This document shows, one piece after another, positions 35,134-45,600 of a DNA stretch of 64,000 nucleotides; position 1 is the stretch's first letter; each line of letters starts with the position of its first letter. The notes beneath the pieces are model-generated. The model did not search any database. It was not told the DNA's origin and was given only the letters and a program-made list of their open reading frames with translations. This stretch comes from an uncultured Candidatus Melainabacteria bacterium. Lineage in GTDB: Bacteria; Cyanobacteriota; Vampirovibrionia; Gastranaerophilales; Gastranaerophilaceae. The position numbers were made by a program, and so were the translations under genes. The stretch lies in contig CAKUUC010000006.1 in assembly GCA_934692625.1 (NCBI GenBank), positions 59,080-123,079 on the forward strand. The letters run 5' to 3'.

Positions 35134-35538
35134 TTAACCCATAAATCTGTTTCCAAACAGGCTACCTTGCATGCTCATACAATTGCCCATTCCGGTGTTA
35201 AACATGCCGCAACCGCCCATCATTGGCATTCCGCCACCCATTTGTGCCATTGCGTTCATTGGGCTCATATTACCACTAGCTATGCTCGAACTTGTTTCAA
35301 ATCCCATGAAAAAGGATTTGATACCGGTTAGCCATTTGCCTAGTCCACTCATGTGACATGGCTCTGGTTGAAACTGTGCAACTACAAAATCAGGTTGAGC
35401 GTTTGCCAAATACATATTTGCTTTGTATGAGGCTTGCAAATTATATCTGTTTGCAACATTTTGCCTATAAACATGAACAGATGGCGAATTCATTCTGGTA
35501 TTATAGTTTTTTACGTTTAATGTGCTTATGTTACCCAT
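35134..35538 (-). CDS. Small protein with Met/Gly-rich tail, unknown function
   Basis: The 134-residue protein starts MGNISTLNVKNYNTRMNSPS and continues VHVYRQNVANRYNLQASYKA. It ends with a methionine- and glycine-rich segment (NAMAQMGGGMPMMGGCGMFN). There is no signal peptide; a short hydrophobic patch is near residue 75 (WLTGIKSFFMGF). I do not recognise it. TTTTATATATATAAG lies about 30 bp upstream on the minus strand, and a terminator follows, so it is probably a monocistronic expressed gene. The Met-rich end might bind metals; this is speculation. Confidence 0.5.
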   Translation of the reverse strand: MGNISTLNVKNYNTRMNSPSVHVYRQNVANRYNLQASYKANMYLANAQPDFVVAQFQPEPCHMSGLGKWLTGIKSFFMGFETSSSIASGNMSPMNAMAQMGGGMPMMGGCGMFNTGMGNCMSMQGSLFGNRFMG

Positions 35539-35623
35539 AATCGAACCTTTTTATATCTTATATATATAAAACCCATATATTGGATAAAAATTGCCATGAA
35601 AATGTGTGTTTGTTAAGATTTTG

Positions 35624-36274
35624 TTACAAATCCTTTATCTTTTCTTTAAGAATTTCTATTTCAGCCTTAAGTTTATTGATTTCACAAGATATTGGGTCAG
35701 GAATTCTGTTGTGCATAAGCACTCCGTTTTTGTCCGTAACCATTCTGTGTACAATTCTCCCAGGAACACCTACGACGGTTGAATTTTCCGGAACATTATC
35801 GATAACAACCGAACCTGCTCCAATTCTTACAAAGTCACCGATTGTTATGTTACCTAAAACTTTTGCTCCGGCACCTAAAATTACGTTATTCCCAATTGTC
35901 GGGTGCCTTTTTCCTGATTCTTTGCCTGTTCCTCCAAGAGTTACCTGTTGGTATATAAGTACATCATTCCCGACAACAGTCGTTTCACCTATCACAATAC
36001 CTTCCCCGTGGTCGATGAAACATCTTCTGCCGATTTTTGCCCCAGGGTGAATTTCTATGCCTGTGATAATTCTTGTTATGTATGAAATTATTCGTGGAAT
36101 TAGCGGAATGTTCCACTTGTAAAGACGATGTGCAAATCTATGAGCCACGAGAGCATGCAATCCCGGATAGCATAGGATAACTTCGAAAATGTTTTTTGCC
36201 GCCGGATCATTTTCATAAATTACTTTTATGTCTTCTTTTACTTTTATAATTCCTCGTTGTATTGCTCTTATCAT
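35624..36274 (-). CDS. cysE: Serine O-acetyltransferase
   Basis: CysE acetylates serine to O-acetylserine, the first committed step to cysteine. The 216-residue protein has an N-terminal helical part ([20 protein letters not shown], typical) and a left-handed parallel beta-helix of hexapeptide repeats ([40 protein letters not shown]). The catalytic His-Asp context is [13 protein letters not shown], and VPGRIV is near the end. The C-terminal coiled segment ([18 protein letters not shown]) is common in short CysE forms, which often lack cysteine feedback. No cysK is adjacent. Confidence 0.94.
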   Translation of the reverse strand: MIRAIQRGIIKVKEDIKVIYENDPAAKNIFEVILCYPGLHALVAHRFAHRLYKWNIPLIPRIISYITRIITGIEIHPGAKIGRRCFIDHGEGIVIGETTVVGNDVLIYQQVTLGGTGKESGKRHPTIGNNVILGAGAKVLGNITIGDFVRIGAGSVVIDNVPENSTVVGVPGRIVHRMVTDKNGVLMHNRIPDPISCEINKLKAEIEILKEKIKDL

Positions 36275-36370
36275 CGTTACTCTTTCAAATTTTTACCTTT
36301 TCAGTATATAAAACTTTTTTTTCAAAGTATATAGGCAAGGTTGATAAAATTATAACAAAAATATTGTTTT

Positions 36371-36410
36371 TAAGAAACTCCCCGTCAAAACATTGACGGG
36401 GAGTTTCTTA
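36371..36410 (-). terminator. Perfect 18-bp hairpin overlapping stop codon
   Basis: TAAGAAACTCCCCGTCAA (36371-36388) and TTGACGGGGAGTTTCTTA (36393-36410) are exact complements with a 4-nt loop. The stop codon of the gene at 36408 is part of the stem. There is no separate T run beyond the hairpin. Confidence 0.8.
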
Positions 36411-36788
36411 GTTTAATTGCTCGGTGTAGGAAGTTATTTTTTGTCGAATTTCAGCGGCTTCTTTGTTGTAAAAATCCAGCCAAGTTTGGTTTGTTTCTTC
36501 TTCTTTGATTGTGTTTTCGCAAACTGCTCGAATTCGTTTTTTATCCAGTTCTTCAAGTTGAAGTTTTAGTTTTTCTATTTTATTTTTCAACTCTTTAGTA
36601 GTTTTTTCTTTTTGATAATTTGGATTTTTGATTATTTTCCCGGAGTCAAAAATGTATTTCAAATTATCCTCAAGAAATTCATTGTATATAGTGTCATCAA
36701 CTTCAATGTTCTGAGTTGTTTGGTCAAGTTGTTCTACTTGACCGCAACCGTTAATCTTATCATTTTCTATATAAATGTATTTAGTCAT
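36408..36788 (-). CDS. Phage-like protein with coiled coil, possible tail-fibre accessory
   Basis: The 126-residue protein starts MTKYIYIENDKINGCGQVEQ. A coiled-coil stretch follows (ELKNKIEKLKLQLEELDKKR, about 72-91), with TWLDFYNKEAAEIRQKITSY near the end. Short proteins of this style follow tail-fibre genes in phages and prophages, where they assist fibre folding or form its end; I cannot name the family. The frame is open further upstream inside the neighbouring gene. The ATG at 36788 lies 1 nt after that gene's stop with AGGTTAGG before it, so start choice is firm. It shares a transcript with 36790-37410. Confidence 0.55.
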   Translation of the reverse strand: MTKYIYIENDKINGCGQVEQLDQTTQNIEVDDTIYNEFLEDNLKYIFDSGKIIKNPNYQKEKTTKELKNKIEKLKLQLEELDKKRIRAVCENTIKEEETNQTWLDFYNKEAAEIRQKITSYTEQLN

Positions 36789-36789
36789 A

Positions 36790-37410
36790 TTACCTAACCT
36801 TTCTGTATGCGTATACGTCAATTCCGTAACTTGCTTCGTTACTTGTATTTGATGCATTGTAAACGGATATGCTTCTGCTTGTCCCAACAATTATTGTTTG
36901 CATTCCGGCAGCGTGCGCAGTGTTTGTTTGTCTTGTGATGGCTTTCAATACAGGAACTTTGTCTTTTATAAAATCACTTGTAATTTGTAAATATACAAAA
37001 GCACCGGCAACGCTTGCAGTTTGGGCATTCAAGGCTACAATTACTTCGTAAATACCGCTTGATGGCAAGTATGATGACAGTGAATAGTTGTGTGTTACCC
37101 CCTTTCCGATTGCTTTTCCGCTTGCGAGTGAAGTGTGTTTTCTCACCCATTTGTCATCAAGGTCTGTTGCATTTGCTTTTTTATCAAATAAGCTTTTGCC
37201 TGTAGAGCTTAAGTTTGATAAATCAAGGTTTGCTTTTTGGTCCAGTTTTGATGTTGTGGAAGTTTCGTTAGTCAGAATAGTTGTGTTTGTTTCATCAATT
37301 CTTTCGTTTGTTGTTTGGATTTTGTCAAGTACATCAATAAAATTGGCATTGACTTCATCGGCTTTTGCTTTTGTCCCAGGGACAAAAGAGTATGGAACTC
37401 CGTATGTCAT
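36790..37410 (-). CDS. Phage tail-fibre-like protein
   Basis: The 206-residue protein starts MTYGVPYSFVPGTKAKADEV, continuing NANFIDVLDKIQTTNERIDE. This YSFVPGTKAKADEVNANF segment is typical of the N-terminal or shaft part of phage tail fibres and collar proteins. A predicted coiled-coil segment (about 25-65) leads into a beta-rich C-terminal region (VTHNYSLSSYLPSSGIYEVI, FVYLQITSDFIKD, IIVGTSRSISVYNASN), as in receptor-binding domains. No other structural phage genes flank it; cysE and a small unknown gene lie on either side. It is probably a captured or leftover pair rather than an active prophage. Confidence 0.6.
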   Translation of the reverse strand: MTYGVPYSFVPGTKAKADEVNANFIDVLDKIQTTNERIDETNTTILTNETSTTSKLDQKANLDLSNLSSTGKSLFDKKANATDLDDKWVRKHTSLASGKAIGKGVTHNYSLSSYLPSSGIYEVIVALNAQTASVAGAFVYLQITSDFIKDKVPVLKAITRQTNTAHAAGMQTIIVGTSRSISVYNASNTSNEASYGIDVYAYRKVR

Positions 37411-37530
37411 AATATCCTTTCTGACATATCTGAAACCAATTTAACCAAATAAAATAAAGCAAATTAACGGTTCTATTATACCATATTGTTAGTAATATCG
37501 TCAATCAAAGGTTTATATGGCTTACAAAAT

Positions 37531-37561
37531 AAAAGAGTAATCTATTTGTGACTACTCTTTT
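37531..37561 (-). terminator. Rho-independent terminator
   Basis: AAAAGAGTA (37531-37539) and TACTCTTTT (37553-37561) pair. On the minus strand the hairpin runs into TTTTATTTTG. It ends the transcript of the gene at 37585-37992. Confidence 0.8.
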
Positions 37562-37584
37562 ATTAAAAAAATTTATTTGTAAGT

Positions 37585-37992
37585 TTATTTTGCACCTTTG
37601 CTAAAAAGACCAACTAGTGGTTCCCAAGTATATTTAGCGATTTGTGCGCCGGCTTCTGACAAGTAGTGACCTGCTTTTTCCATAATACCTGCATTTTCTA
37701 ATGCCGCTTTTTCTACTGTTTTTAACACTCCTGTTTTATTTCCTGCAACTAAGGCTGCTGCTACTGCCACTGCAATTCCACCAATAGTTAATAATGCTTT
37801 TGCCACAGAGTGTTTCTTTTTAGGGGCTTTTCCCGGATTGTTAATATCAACTTCATCTTTAGCCGGAGCGCCTTCTAACGGTTTTGAAAATGCTCCCGGT
37901 CTATCTAAGATTCCGGTTGTTGTAGTATCATTGGGTGCTGCCGCTGCAGCGCCAGAGCCAAATCTGACATTGGATATAGGACTTAACATCAT
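37585..37992 (-). CDS. Small single-pass membrane protein, unknown function
   Basis: The 135-residue protein starts MMLSPISNVRFGSGAAAAAP. A proline- and lysine-containing linker (DINNPGKAPKKKHSVAKALL) follows, then one transmembrane helix (LLTIGGIAVAVAAALVAG, about 67-84) and a short hydrophilic C-terminus ending WEPLVGLFSKGAK. AAGGAGG lies 7 nt before the first ATG, a very strong ribosome binding site. The SPISNVRFG start recalls the NPITPN...FTG start of the CheR-like protein at 4070. I do not recognise the family. It has its own terminator. Confidence 0.6.
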   Translation of the reverse strand: MMLSPISNVRFGSGAAAAAPNDTTTTGILDRPGAFSKPLEGAPAKDEVDINNPGKAPKKKHSVAKALLTIGGIAVAVAAALVAGNKTGVLKTVEKAALENAGIMEKAGHYLSEAGAQIAKYTWEPLVGLFSKGAK

Positions 37993-38159
37993 GAGAAAAC
38001 CTCCTTAACACTTTACACATAACATATAAAACACCTAACTCATTAATTTTGACTGATTAATAATATTTTGCAAAATATTGTTACAAATCTTTACTAAATT
38101 TTTGGAATAATTTTGAATGATGTGTCATCTTTATATATGTAGAGGGAGGAAATTTTAAT

Positions 38160-41100
38160 ATGGCAAATACAGGCATGGTTTTGGAAATAGATAAGGGAAA
38201 TTATACTGAAGCGGATTTTATGTCAAAGCGTTTTATTAATGCAGAGGTTCGTAACCGAGCGTATATCAACGTTTTGGGCGCAGAAATTTTTATTAAATTT
38301 CTTGCAGATAATGGCATAAATACTGATGATATAATTTCAATGCACTCGATTTCTAAAATCGTTGAAAATCTTGATATTGCCGATGTTATTTTGCATAATA
38401 TTCATATTGACGTTCGTACAATTTTTGATGAAGATAAAATATTTATACCAAAATCTCATTTCGAATTAGAAATTACTCCTGATATCTACGTTGTGTTGAA
38501 AATGGCTAAAAATTTGAAAGATGCTGAAATTTTAGGCTATTTCAAGCCTTCTCAAATAAATAAAAATCATGCAAATGACAAATATTATTTCATTGCAAAA
38601 GAAAAAATTGTTCCTACAAAAATGTTGTTGGATAAGATTTCTCAATTTGATGAAACTCGTGATACGAAGTTAAGTTCACCGGAATTTTTGAGAGGGCGAA
38701 CTTTAGCTATTGAGTATTCTGATCATAATTTGGATATTGAAGGTCAAAAAGAATTTTTAAAATTGATGTTATCAGATTCAATGTTGAGGGATAGTGTCGC
38801 TGAATTTGATAATTTTGAAGTCCTTTCAAGTCAAGTGTCTGCGGTGCTTTTAGAACGTGTTGAAATTCAAAAACAAAATGAAGAAAAATCAGTTCCAGGA
38901 ATTGCAGCATTGACTACGGAAGAAATCTTGAAAGAAGGTATCAATGCAGTTGTTGAAGAACAAAAAGCAAAAGTTGATGAAGTTTTTGAGCAAGCAAAAG
39001 ATGTCGCTGATGTTGTAACTTCGTCAGCAGAAGTTGCCGATGCGGTTGCAGATGTTGTTGAAAATGCTGAAAATTCAACAGAAAAATCTCTTCCTGAATT
39101 AGAAATTTTGAATACTGATGATCTTGAGCAAGAAGTTGAAAACGTTACAAAAGATGATTTGATTTCAGATAATGCTGATTTGGTTATTGAAGAACCTGAA
39201 CAGTCGCCAGAAGATTCAATAGAAAATGATTTGGAAATTGTTGAAGATGAACCGACAATTTCAGATATTGATACATTAAAAGAAGAAGATGTTGTTGAAG
39301 AAAGCGAAACGCAGGCTGAAACTGATGACACAAATCCTGAAATTGTAGAAGATACCTTGAAACAAATTTCTGATGATGATTTAACTCTTGATGAAATTGA
39401 TGAAGATTTATCGCTAGATGTCGATATTCAACCAATCGATAAAACGCAAGGCTCTGCCGTGTCAGATAGTCAAAAAGAAGATGATGACGTTGAAGATTTG
39501 ATAGTAGAAGCGCCGGTTGATGATATTGAAAAGAATACAGAAGAAAAGACTCCTGAAATTGCCGAAATTATTGAACCTGAAATGAAAGAAGACGAGTTGT
39601 CAATCGGTAATATTGAAGATGAATTGTCATTAGATGAAGATATTCAGTTATCAGGTGTTGACGATTTGAATATAGTTGAAGATGATGATAACTCTAATCA
39701 AAATACCAAAGACACAAATGCAGATTTGACGATTGTGGAAGAAGATGTTTCTGATGTACTTCCTATCGAAGAACAACAAATTCCTAAAACAGATAATATT
39801 GTTGAAAAAGAAGAAAATGTAGTATCTCCAATTGGTGAAACCTCGGAACTTTCAATTGATGAAAATTTAAATGAGCCAGAATTGTCAATACAAGAAAATT
39901 TTGAAACACTTGTTGCAGAGCCATTGCAAGCCGATGTAAATTTAAATGCGAATGTTTCTAAGCCTGCCTCATCTGTAGATGAGCTTTTAAATAATGCGAT
40001 TGCCGCTATTGATTCTGCAAAAAATGTTGAAATTGAAGCAGATAAAGCTGTTTCTGACGGTGCTATTAAAATGGCATCTGTAGCAGGCGGTGCGATAAGC
40101 AATTTGGTAGAAGAACAGGCGTTAAGACAGGTTGAACCACTTGAGCATAAAAATATCGAAAATCTTGGTATTTCAAATGATGTAGATGATGACCATGCTT
40201 CATTTGTCGGAGGGCTTTCTGATGCAAAAAGACAAGCCAATATCCTGGCAGAAGCACAAGGTTTGGCAACAGTAACTGATTTGTCTTCGCTAGAAACAGT
40301 AGAACAGCAAAAGCAAGAAGATATTGTTCATAATGTTATAGATATGGAAAAGATGGAAACTGTTGAACAGGAAAACCATATAGAAGAAACTCCTGAAATG
40401 GTTGAATTAGATAAATTCTCCGGTGTTGATTCTCCAACAAAACCTGTTGAAGGGTTAGATGATTTTTCATTACAAGTTAATGAAGCGGAAACAATGGAAC
40501 TCCCTGACTTGAATTCATATACAATCAACGATGATGGAACTTCTCCGGCTGATAACATGAATTGGGGTAATGATGAAGATGTTCAAAAAGATGATTTGTT
40601 AGATTTGGAAACTGCAGGCATGTTGATGGGTGATGAAAATAATCAACCTGTCGAAAATAATAATGAAAATTTAGTAGATGGTTCTGAATTTAAACCAACG
40701 TCTGAAACTATTGATTTGTCTGACAGTTCAAATAATGTTGAAGATTTTCAAGAGTTAAATGACAGCGATTTTGAAGTTGCAGAAGATTTGAGTTTTGATA
40801 ATTCAAATGAGTCAGATAATTCAATTGAATTTGCTGACAATGCGGAAAATGAAGTTAATAATACCGAATTGAGCGTTGAAAATAATACTGAAAATGCTGA
40901 AACGATAGATTTGACTGAAAAAACAGAAGATGCGGAAAACTCAGTTCAAGATGTTGATTTTTCTGAAAATAATTTGGACGACTTTTTCGGGGGCGATGAA
41001 AAGGTTGCAAGCACTCCGCAAGAAGAAATTTCAGCACCAAAAACAGAGGATAAAAATGAAGATCTTGATTGGACTCAGGATACAGATTTTGACTCATTGC

Positions 41101-41993
41101 AAGATGTAGAAATTATGCCTGAAACAGTTGACGATAAACCTCAAGAAGATGAAGTTCAAATAACAGAAGCGCCAAAAGAATTTAAAGTTCATGAAAATTC
41201 TACGGTGATAAGTAGTAGTGACTTTGCACCACGTGAAATCAGTATAGATATCAATACTCGGAATATTCAATCGGCAGCTGCTGCAAATCAACCGATAAAC
41301 GAATTATTCCAAGAAAAATCTCCTGTAGATAACAGTGGCATGATGAAAAACCCTGGGCGATTGTCAAATAATTCTCAGCAACCGCCAAAAGGAATTGCTG
41401 TAGGACTAGGTTTGGCTGGTCTTGTTGTGGTGCTAGGTTTGATTTTTGCGTTGGGCTTTGGTGTTTCTAAATTCTTGAAAGGGCAAACAGAAGATACTCC
41501 GCAACCAATTAGTGATAACTCCGGAGATTTGAATGTTCCTGAAACAACACAAAATCAAAGTGAAGCGCCATCAGGACAAGTTGTTGAAATGAATAACAAT
41601 ACCAATGCTTTAGCTTCAACTGCCGGTACACAACCTACAAAAAAATCAGATTTCGTAGAAGTTAAAAAGTTGTCATGGGAAGTTCCTGGGGCAGTGTCTG
41701 CTGAACCTAAGTTCCAAGAGTATTTCCAATCAGCAGGTAAGAGCATAAAATCTGCATTGATGACGGATTTGCTTTCTGTTACGGATTTGGCTTATGCAAG
41801 TGAAATGCGAGTTAGCGTAACATTTGAGCAAGATGGCACTTTTAAGGACGCCAGAATAGTTACTTCAAGTGGTTCAAGTCAACTTGATAACATTGTGTTA
41901 AGAACTGTAAACCAGACACTTAACGTACTAAAAGCGCCTCATAGCGTAGGTTCTTACGAAAATACGACAGCGGTACTTAAAATATATTTATAA
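38160..41993 (+). CDS. Giant acidic single-pass membrane protein with TonB-like C-terminus
   Basis: The 1277-residue protein has four parts. Residues 1 to about 235 form a folded domain (MANTGMVLEIDKGNYTEADF ... RGRTLAIEYSDHNLDIEG). About 240-1070 is very acidic and repetitive, with recurring ELSI, NIEDELSLDEDIQL and DDLNIVED blocks. A single transmembrane helix lies at about 1078-1102 (GLAGLVVVLGLIFALGFGVS). Residues about 1160-1277 resemble a TonB C-terminal domain (MRVSVTFEQDGTFKDARIVT, then SSGSSQLDNIVLRTVNQTL). The transmembrane helix is near the C-terminus, so the acidic part should be cytoplasmic and the TonB-like domain external, opposite to TonB itself. AGGGAGG precedes the ATG. A sigma-like factor follows after 37 bp. 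Confidence 0.75.
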   Translation: MANTGMVLEIDKGNYTEADFMSKRFINAEVRNRAYINVLGAEIFIKFLADNGINTDDIISMHSISKIVENLDIADVILHNIHIDVRTIFDEDKIFIPKSHFELEITPDIYVVLKMAKNLKDAEILGYFKPSQINKNHANDKYYFIAKEKIVPTKMLLDKISQFDETRDTKLSSPEFLRGRTLAIEYSDHNLDIEGQKEFLKLMLSDSMLRDSVAEFDNFEVLSSQVSAVLLERVEIQKQNEEKSVPGIAALTTEEILKEGINAVVEEQKAKVDEVFEQAKDVADVVTSSAEVADAVADVVENAENSTEKSLPELEILNTDDLEQEVENVTKDDLISDNADLVIEEPEQSPEDSIENDLEIVEDEPTISDIDTLKEEDVVEESETQAETDDTNPEIVEDTLKQISDDDLTLDEIDEDLSLDVDIQPIDKTQGSAVSDSQKEDDDVEDLIVEAPVDDIEKNTEEKTPEIAEIIEPEMKEDELSIGNIEDELSLDEDIQLSGVDDLNIVEDDDNSNQNTKDTNADLTIVEEDVSDVLPIEEQQIPKTDNIVEKEENVVSPIGETSELSIDENLNEPELSIQENFETLVAEPLQADVNLNANVSKPASSVDELLNNAIAAIDSAKNVEIEADKAVSDGAIKMASVAGGAISNLVEEQALRQVEPLEHKNIENLGISNDVDDDHASFVGGLSDAKRQANILAEAQGLATVTDLSSLETVEQQKQEDIVHNVIDMEKMETVEQENHIEETPEMVELDKFSGVDSPTKPVEGLDDFSLQVNEAETMELPDLNSYTINDDGTSPADNMNWGNDEDVQKDDLLDLETAGMLMGDENNQPVENNNENLVDGSEFKPTSETIDLSDSSNNVEDFQELNDSDFEVAEDLSFDNSNESDNSIEFADNAENEVNNTELSVENNTENAETIDLTEKTEDAENSVQDVDFSENNLDDFFGGDEKVASTPQEEISAPKTEDKNEDLDWTQDTDFDSLQDVEIMPETVDDKPQEDEVQITEAPKEFKVHENSTVISSSDFAPREISIDINTRNIQSAAAANQPINELFQEKSPVDNSGMMKNPGRLSNNSQQPPKGIAVGLGLAGLVVVLGLIFALGFGVSKFLKGQTEDTPQPISDNSGDLNVPETTQNQSEAPSGQVVEMNNNTNALASTAGTQPTKKSDFVEVKKLSWEVPGAVSAEPKFQEYFQSAGKSIKSALMTDLLSVTDLAYASEMRVSVTFEQDGTFKDARIVTSSGSSQLDNIVLRTVNQTLNVLKAPHSVGSYENTTAVLKIYL

Positions 41994-42005
41994 ATATGCT
42001 ATACT
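41977..42005 (+). promoter_or_regulatory. Extended -10 promoter before sigma-like gene
   Basis: TTAAAA (41977-41982), a 17-bp spacer and TATACT (42000-42005) with TG two bases upstream form an extended -10 element. It overlaps the end of the preceding gene and lies 25 bp before the TTG start at 42031. The sigma-like gene could therefore be transcribed on its own. Confidence 0.45.
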
Positions 42006-42030
42006 AAATCTAGGATAGAGGATTACAGTT

Positions 42031-42588
42031 TTGGAACTGGCGCAAGAAAAGATAGATTTAATCAGCAGAATAATAAAAGGGGATAGAAAATACCCGAATA
42101 ATGAAGATTTGTATGAAGATTTCTTTAATGAAACATGCAAACGTTCAGTGTCGATTATAAATGCTATTGATTCCGAGGTTACTTTGGAAGCTTACATGCG
42201 TCGTATTGTTAATACTGCAATTGTCAGTGTCTTGAAAGATTCCGGAAGACTTCGCCGTACTCGTGCCGGTTACATGTCAACAAAAGAAGTTCCTGTTGAA
42301 ACTCCTGAAATGGATTTTTCTGGTGTTTCTGTGAGTTATTCAAGTATAAAAATTCCTGAAAGTCCGGAAGAAATCGTTATCCAAAAGGAAGTTTTGGAAT
42401 TTGTTGCTGATTCTGTTATCCGTATTGATAAGGAAAATCCTAATAAAGACTATTTACATATTTATACTTTGCGATATGATAAAGGCATGACACAGAAAGA
42501 AATTTCGGAAGAACTTGGGGTGTCACAGTCTGAAGTTTCCAAAAGACTATATCAGTTGATGGAAAAGGTCAGAGATGTTATTCAATAG
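42031..42588 (+). CDS. Divergent RNA polymerase sigma-70-like factor
   Basis: The 185-residue protein has a sigma region-2-like N-terminal part (EDLYEDFFNETCKRSVSIIN, LEAYMRRIVNTAIVSVLKDS). Its C-terminal region 4 is clear (YTLRYDKGMTQKEISEELGV followed by SQSEVSKRLYQLMEKVRDVI), an HTH that would read the -35 box. The acidic linker of about 60 residues is longer than in ECF factors. The start is TTG: it is preceded by GATAGAGG, and an in-frame stop lies just upstream, so no ATG is possible near here. It may control envelope genes, given the TonB-like protein upstream, but that is inference. The next gene starts 14 bp downstream. Confidence 0.75.
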   Translation: MELAQEKIDLISRIIKGDRKYPNNEDLYEDFFNETCKRSVSIINAIDSEVTLEAYMRRIVNTAIVSVLKDSGRLRRTRAGYMSTKEVPVETPEMDFSGVSVSYSSIKIPESPEEIVIQKEVLEFVADSVIRIDKENPNKDYLHIYTLRYDKGMTQKEISEELGVSQSEVSKRLYQLMEKVRDVIQ

Positions 42589-42602
42589 ATAATTATAGAT
42601 TT

Positions 42603-45600
42603 ATGAAATGTCCTGTTTGCAAAAAAAATATTCCCAATGAGGCTTTGAAATGTCCTTATTGTAAATCTCGTACAGGTTTATTGTGTAGTCATTGCAATAC
42701 CGTAAACCCTGTAGGTGAAGTTGTTTGCAAAAAATGCGGGCAAGAATTACTAAAAATTTGTCCTCACTGCAACAGTGTTAATTTTCCTATTGCAAAAAAA
42801 TGTAGAAAATGTGGCTCTCCACTTGTATCTGCCGTTACTTTAAGAGAGCAAAAAGCGGTTCAAAATAAGGCGAAATCTTTAAATAAGCCACAACAGAAAA
42901 AAGATAATTTTTTAAATTTAAAATTTATGCCAACTTTGATGACGGCTGCACAAGGCTACAAAGTTTTGTCAGAAGGACTTTGTAATAAAGAGAAAAAAAT
43001 ATTTTCGATAACCGGAGAAAAAGGGCTTGGCAAAACGACTTTGCTACGACAAGTTATGCATAATTTGAAAAGTTATAATTTTGAATGGTGCATTGGTTTC
43101 TGTACTCCGGTTACTCAATTGTCCCCAGGGGGCGTTATTCAAAATATGCTGTTAAATTTGTTTAATTTACCGGATTTTTATTTGAATAATAATGATTTAA
43201 AAAAAGAAGCAATGCCTTTTTTTAGTAATGAGTTGAGATTTTTAAATGCTACTGAAATTTCTGACTTTTTGAATTTTTTATACAATTCAAAAGATGGAAA
43301 TTATGAAGACATAATTATGAATAAGCGAAAAACTTTCGATATTCTTAATCGGATTTTTGATGCTTTTTGTAATACCGGGCATTTTGTTTTTGTAGTTGAT
43401 AATTTTGATTATATAGATGGTTTTTCATTAGAATTTTTGTCAAATTTTGTAAGGCGTTCGAATAATTGGAAAAATTTAAAGTTCGTAGTGATTTACAATG
43501 AACATAAGCCTGTGAGTGGGATTTTCGGGGTTGAAAATAAAGATTTGAAGGCATATACCGATATTCATTTGGCTCCGGTTTCTGTTGAAGAATTTGAACA
43601 TCGGTTAAAATTTACCGGTGAGTCTGGCACTTATGTTTCAAAACGAGAACAAGAAGTTATTTTTGAAAAATGTCGTGGAAATTCTGCGTTTGCGCAACAA
43701 GCGGTTAGCTATTGTTTTGATTGTCAAATTACCGGCAAAGCGTTTTTGATGCCAAAAACTTTTAACGATTTGATTGCGGAACGTTTGGGGACTTTGCGAA
43801 AATTTAACATTGAAGCATTTCGACTTCTTTGCGGAGCCAGTGTTTTAGGCGAAAAGTTAAATCTTGCGTTGTTGAAAGAAATTTTTGGTTATAAAGACAA
43901 AGATTTTGGTGAAATTATTACTTATTTGGAAAAAGCTAATTTTATCAGACGTTATAATGATGCATTTTTCGAGTTTTGTAATTTGTACTTGTGGGAAACT
44001 TTACAAAGACAAGTTCAATCTGATAAAGAGTTTGAAGAAATAAATATTAAAATCGGTCGAGCGTTGAGTGTTTTTGAATTGAATATAAATCCTGTTATGG
44101 CAACAATTGCACACAATTTGAAAGAAAATCGTATGGCTTTTGATGTCTGGACAAAATTGACTCGTATAGCGGCTTATATCGGTGATATAAATTTGTATGT
44201 AATTTCGCAACGTCAATGTTTAGCGTTACTAAATGAATTCAACGAAAATGAAACAGTGAATATTCGCTATAATATTAGTGAACGTTTAGGTAAATTGTTG
44301 ACTGAGTATGACCCAGAAGAAGCTATGGAATTTTTACCAGATGCAATTGCGAATGCAAAAACTAATAATGATGAAGTAAAAGAAATCGAGTTGTTAGGTT
44401 ATCTTGCTGCTTGTTGTAAAAAGATTGGAAATTACTATGGAGATGTCGAATGTGTTGATAATGTTTTGAAAAAAATGGTTCAACCTTCGTCAGAACTGGA
44501 AACTGCACTAATTAAGGCAACAAAATTATATTCACTTTTGCGTATCGGAAACTGTGGTGAAGTTGTAAATCTTGTAGATAATGATATTTTACCGGTTCTA
44601 AATTCTTATATTTCTAAACCGGGGTTGAACAAAACCATTCCGCTCGGATTTATTTATGATACTTGGTTGCGAGTTCAATCAGCGTTAGCAATTGCGCTTG
44701 TGTTGCAAGGTAACGACAGGTCTTTTGAAGTTTTGACTACGCTATTTGATACAATTGATAAACACAGAATTGGGGACGTTAATTTGATTTGCCGATTGAA
44801 ACTTGCATTAGCGTACGCAAATACGATGAAGGGCAATTTTGTTACTTCTCGAGAAGTCTTGGCTGATGTTGCCAATCGATTGGGCGTTGCTTACGGTGAT
44901 GATGAAAATGTTGACGATGCAAGAGCGCAATTTACAAACTGCTATGATTTAATAGAAACGATGAATAATTTTCTGTTGAAAAATTATGATGGCTTGCGAG
45001 AAAATCTTTTTGAATACGTAATGTTTGCCAATAATACCGGTGATGAATTCAGCAAAAATATATTCAAGGCAATGTTGGGGAAATTATTCTGTGACGATAA
45101 ACAAGCAAAACACGCTATCGAAATTTACGATGAACAAGTTACTTATTTCGCTAATAAAAAATTGGCACTCGGTGCGTTGTTGTCTTGGTACTATATTGCG
45201 GAAGCAACTATAATAACTGAAACACCTAAAAATGCGATTGAAATTGCAACTCAAGCATTAGAAATTGCACAAAATCCGCAAATAAACAATACATTTTTCA
45301 TTGTTTTGTTGAGAATGGTTATTGCGAAAGCGGAAATTGAACAATCAGATTATGAAACTGCAAAAATCAATTTAGAATCCGCACTATTACTTGCTAAAAA
45401 ATACAATATGAATGATTTGTTGTCAAAAATTTATTATTTGTATGCAAATTATTATTTTGAATTGGGCTCTGTAGAATCTCAAAAACAATTAGAATTTTTG
45501 AGAGGGGCATCTACAATGTATGACAAAGCGATGGATTTGATTGTTAAAGTTACAAAAAATACCTATTTGAAAGAAAAAATCAATGTTAAAAAAGAAAAAT

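Noticed and set aside
38160..41993. Long antisense open frames opposite the acidic protein gene (for example 38867-39331 and 39698-40240)
   Set aside because: They arise from the biased GAA/GAT codons of the acidic gene read in reverse, giving Ser/Thr-rich nonsense without starts, ribosome binding sites or domains.
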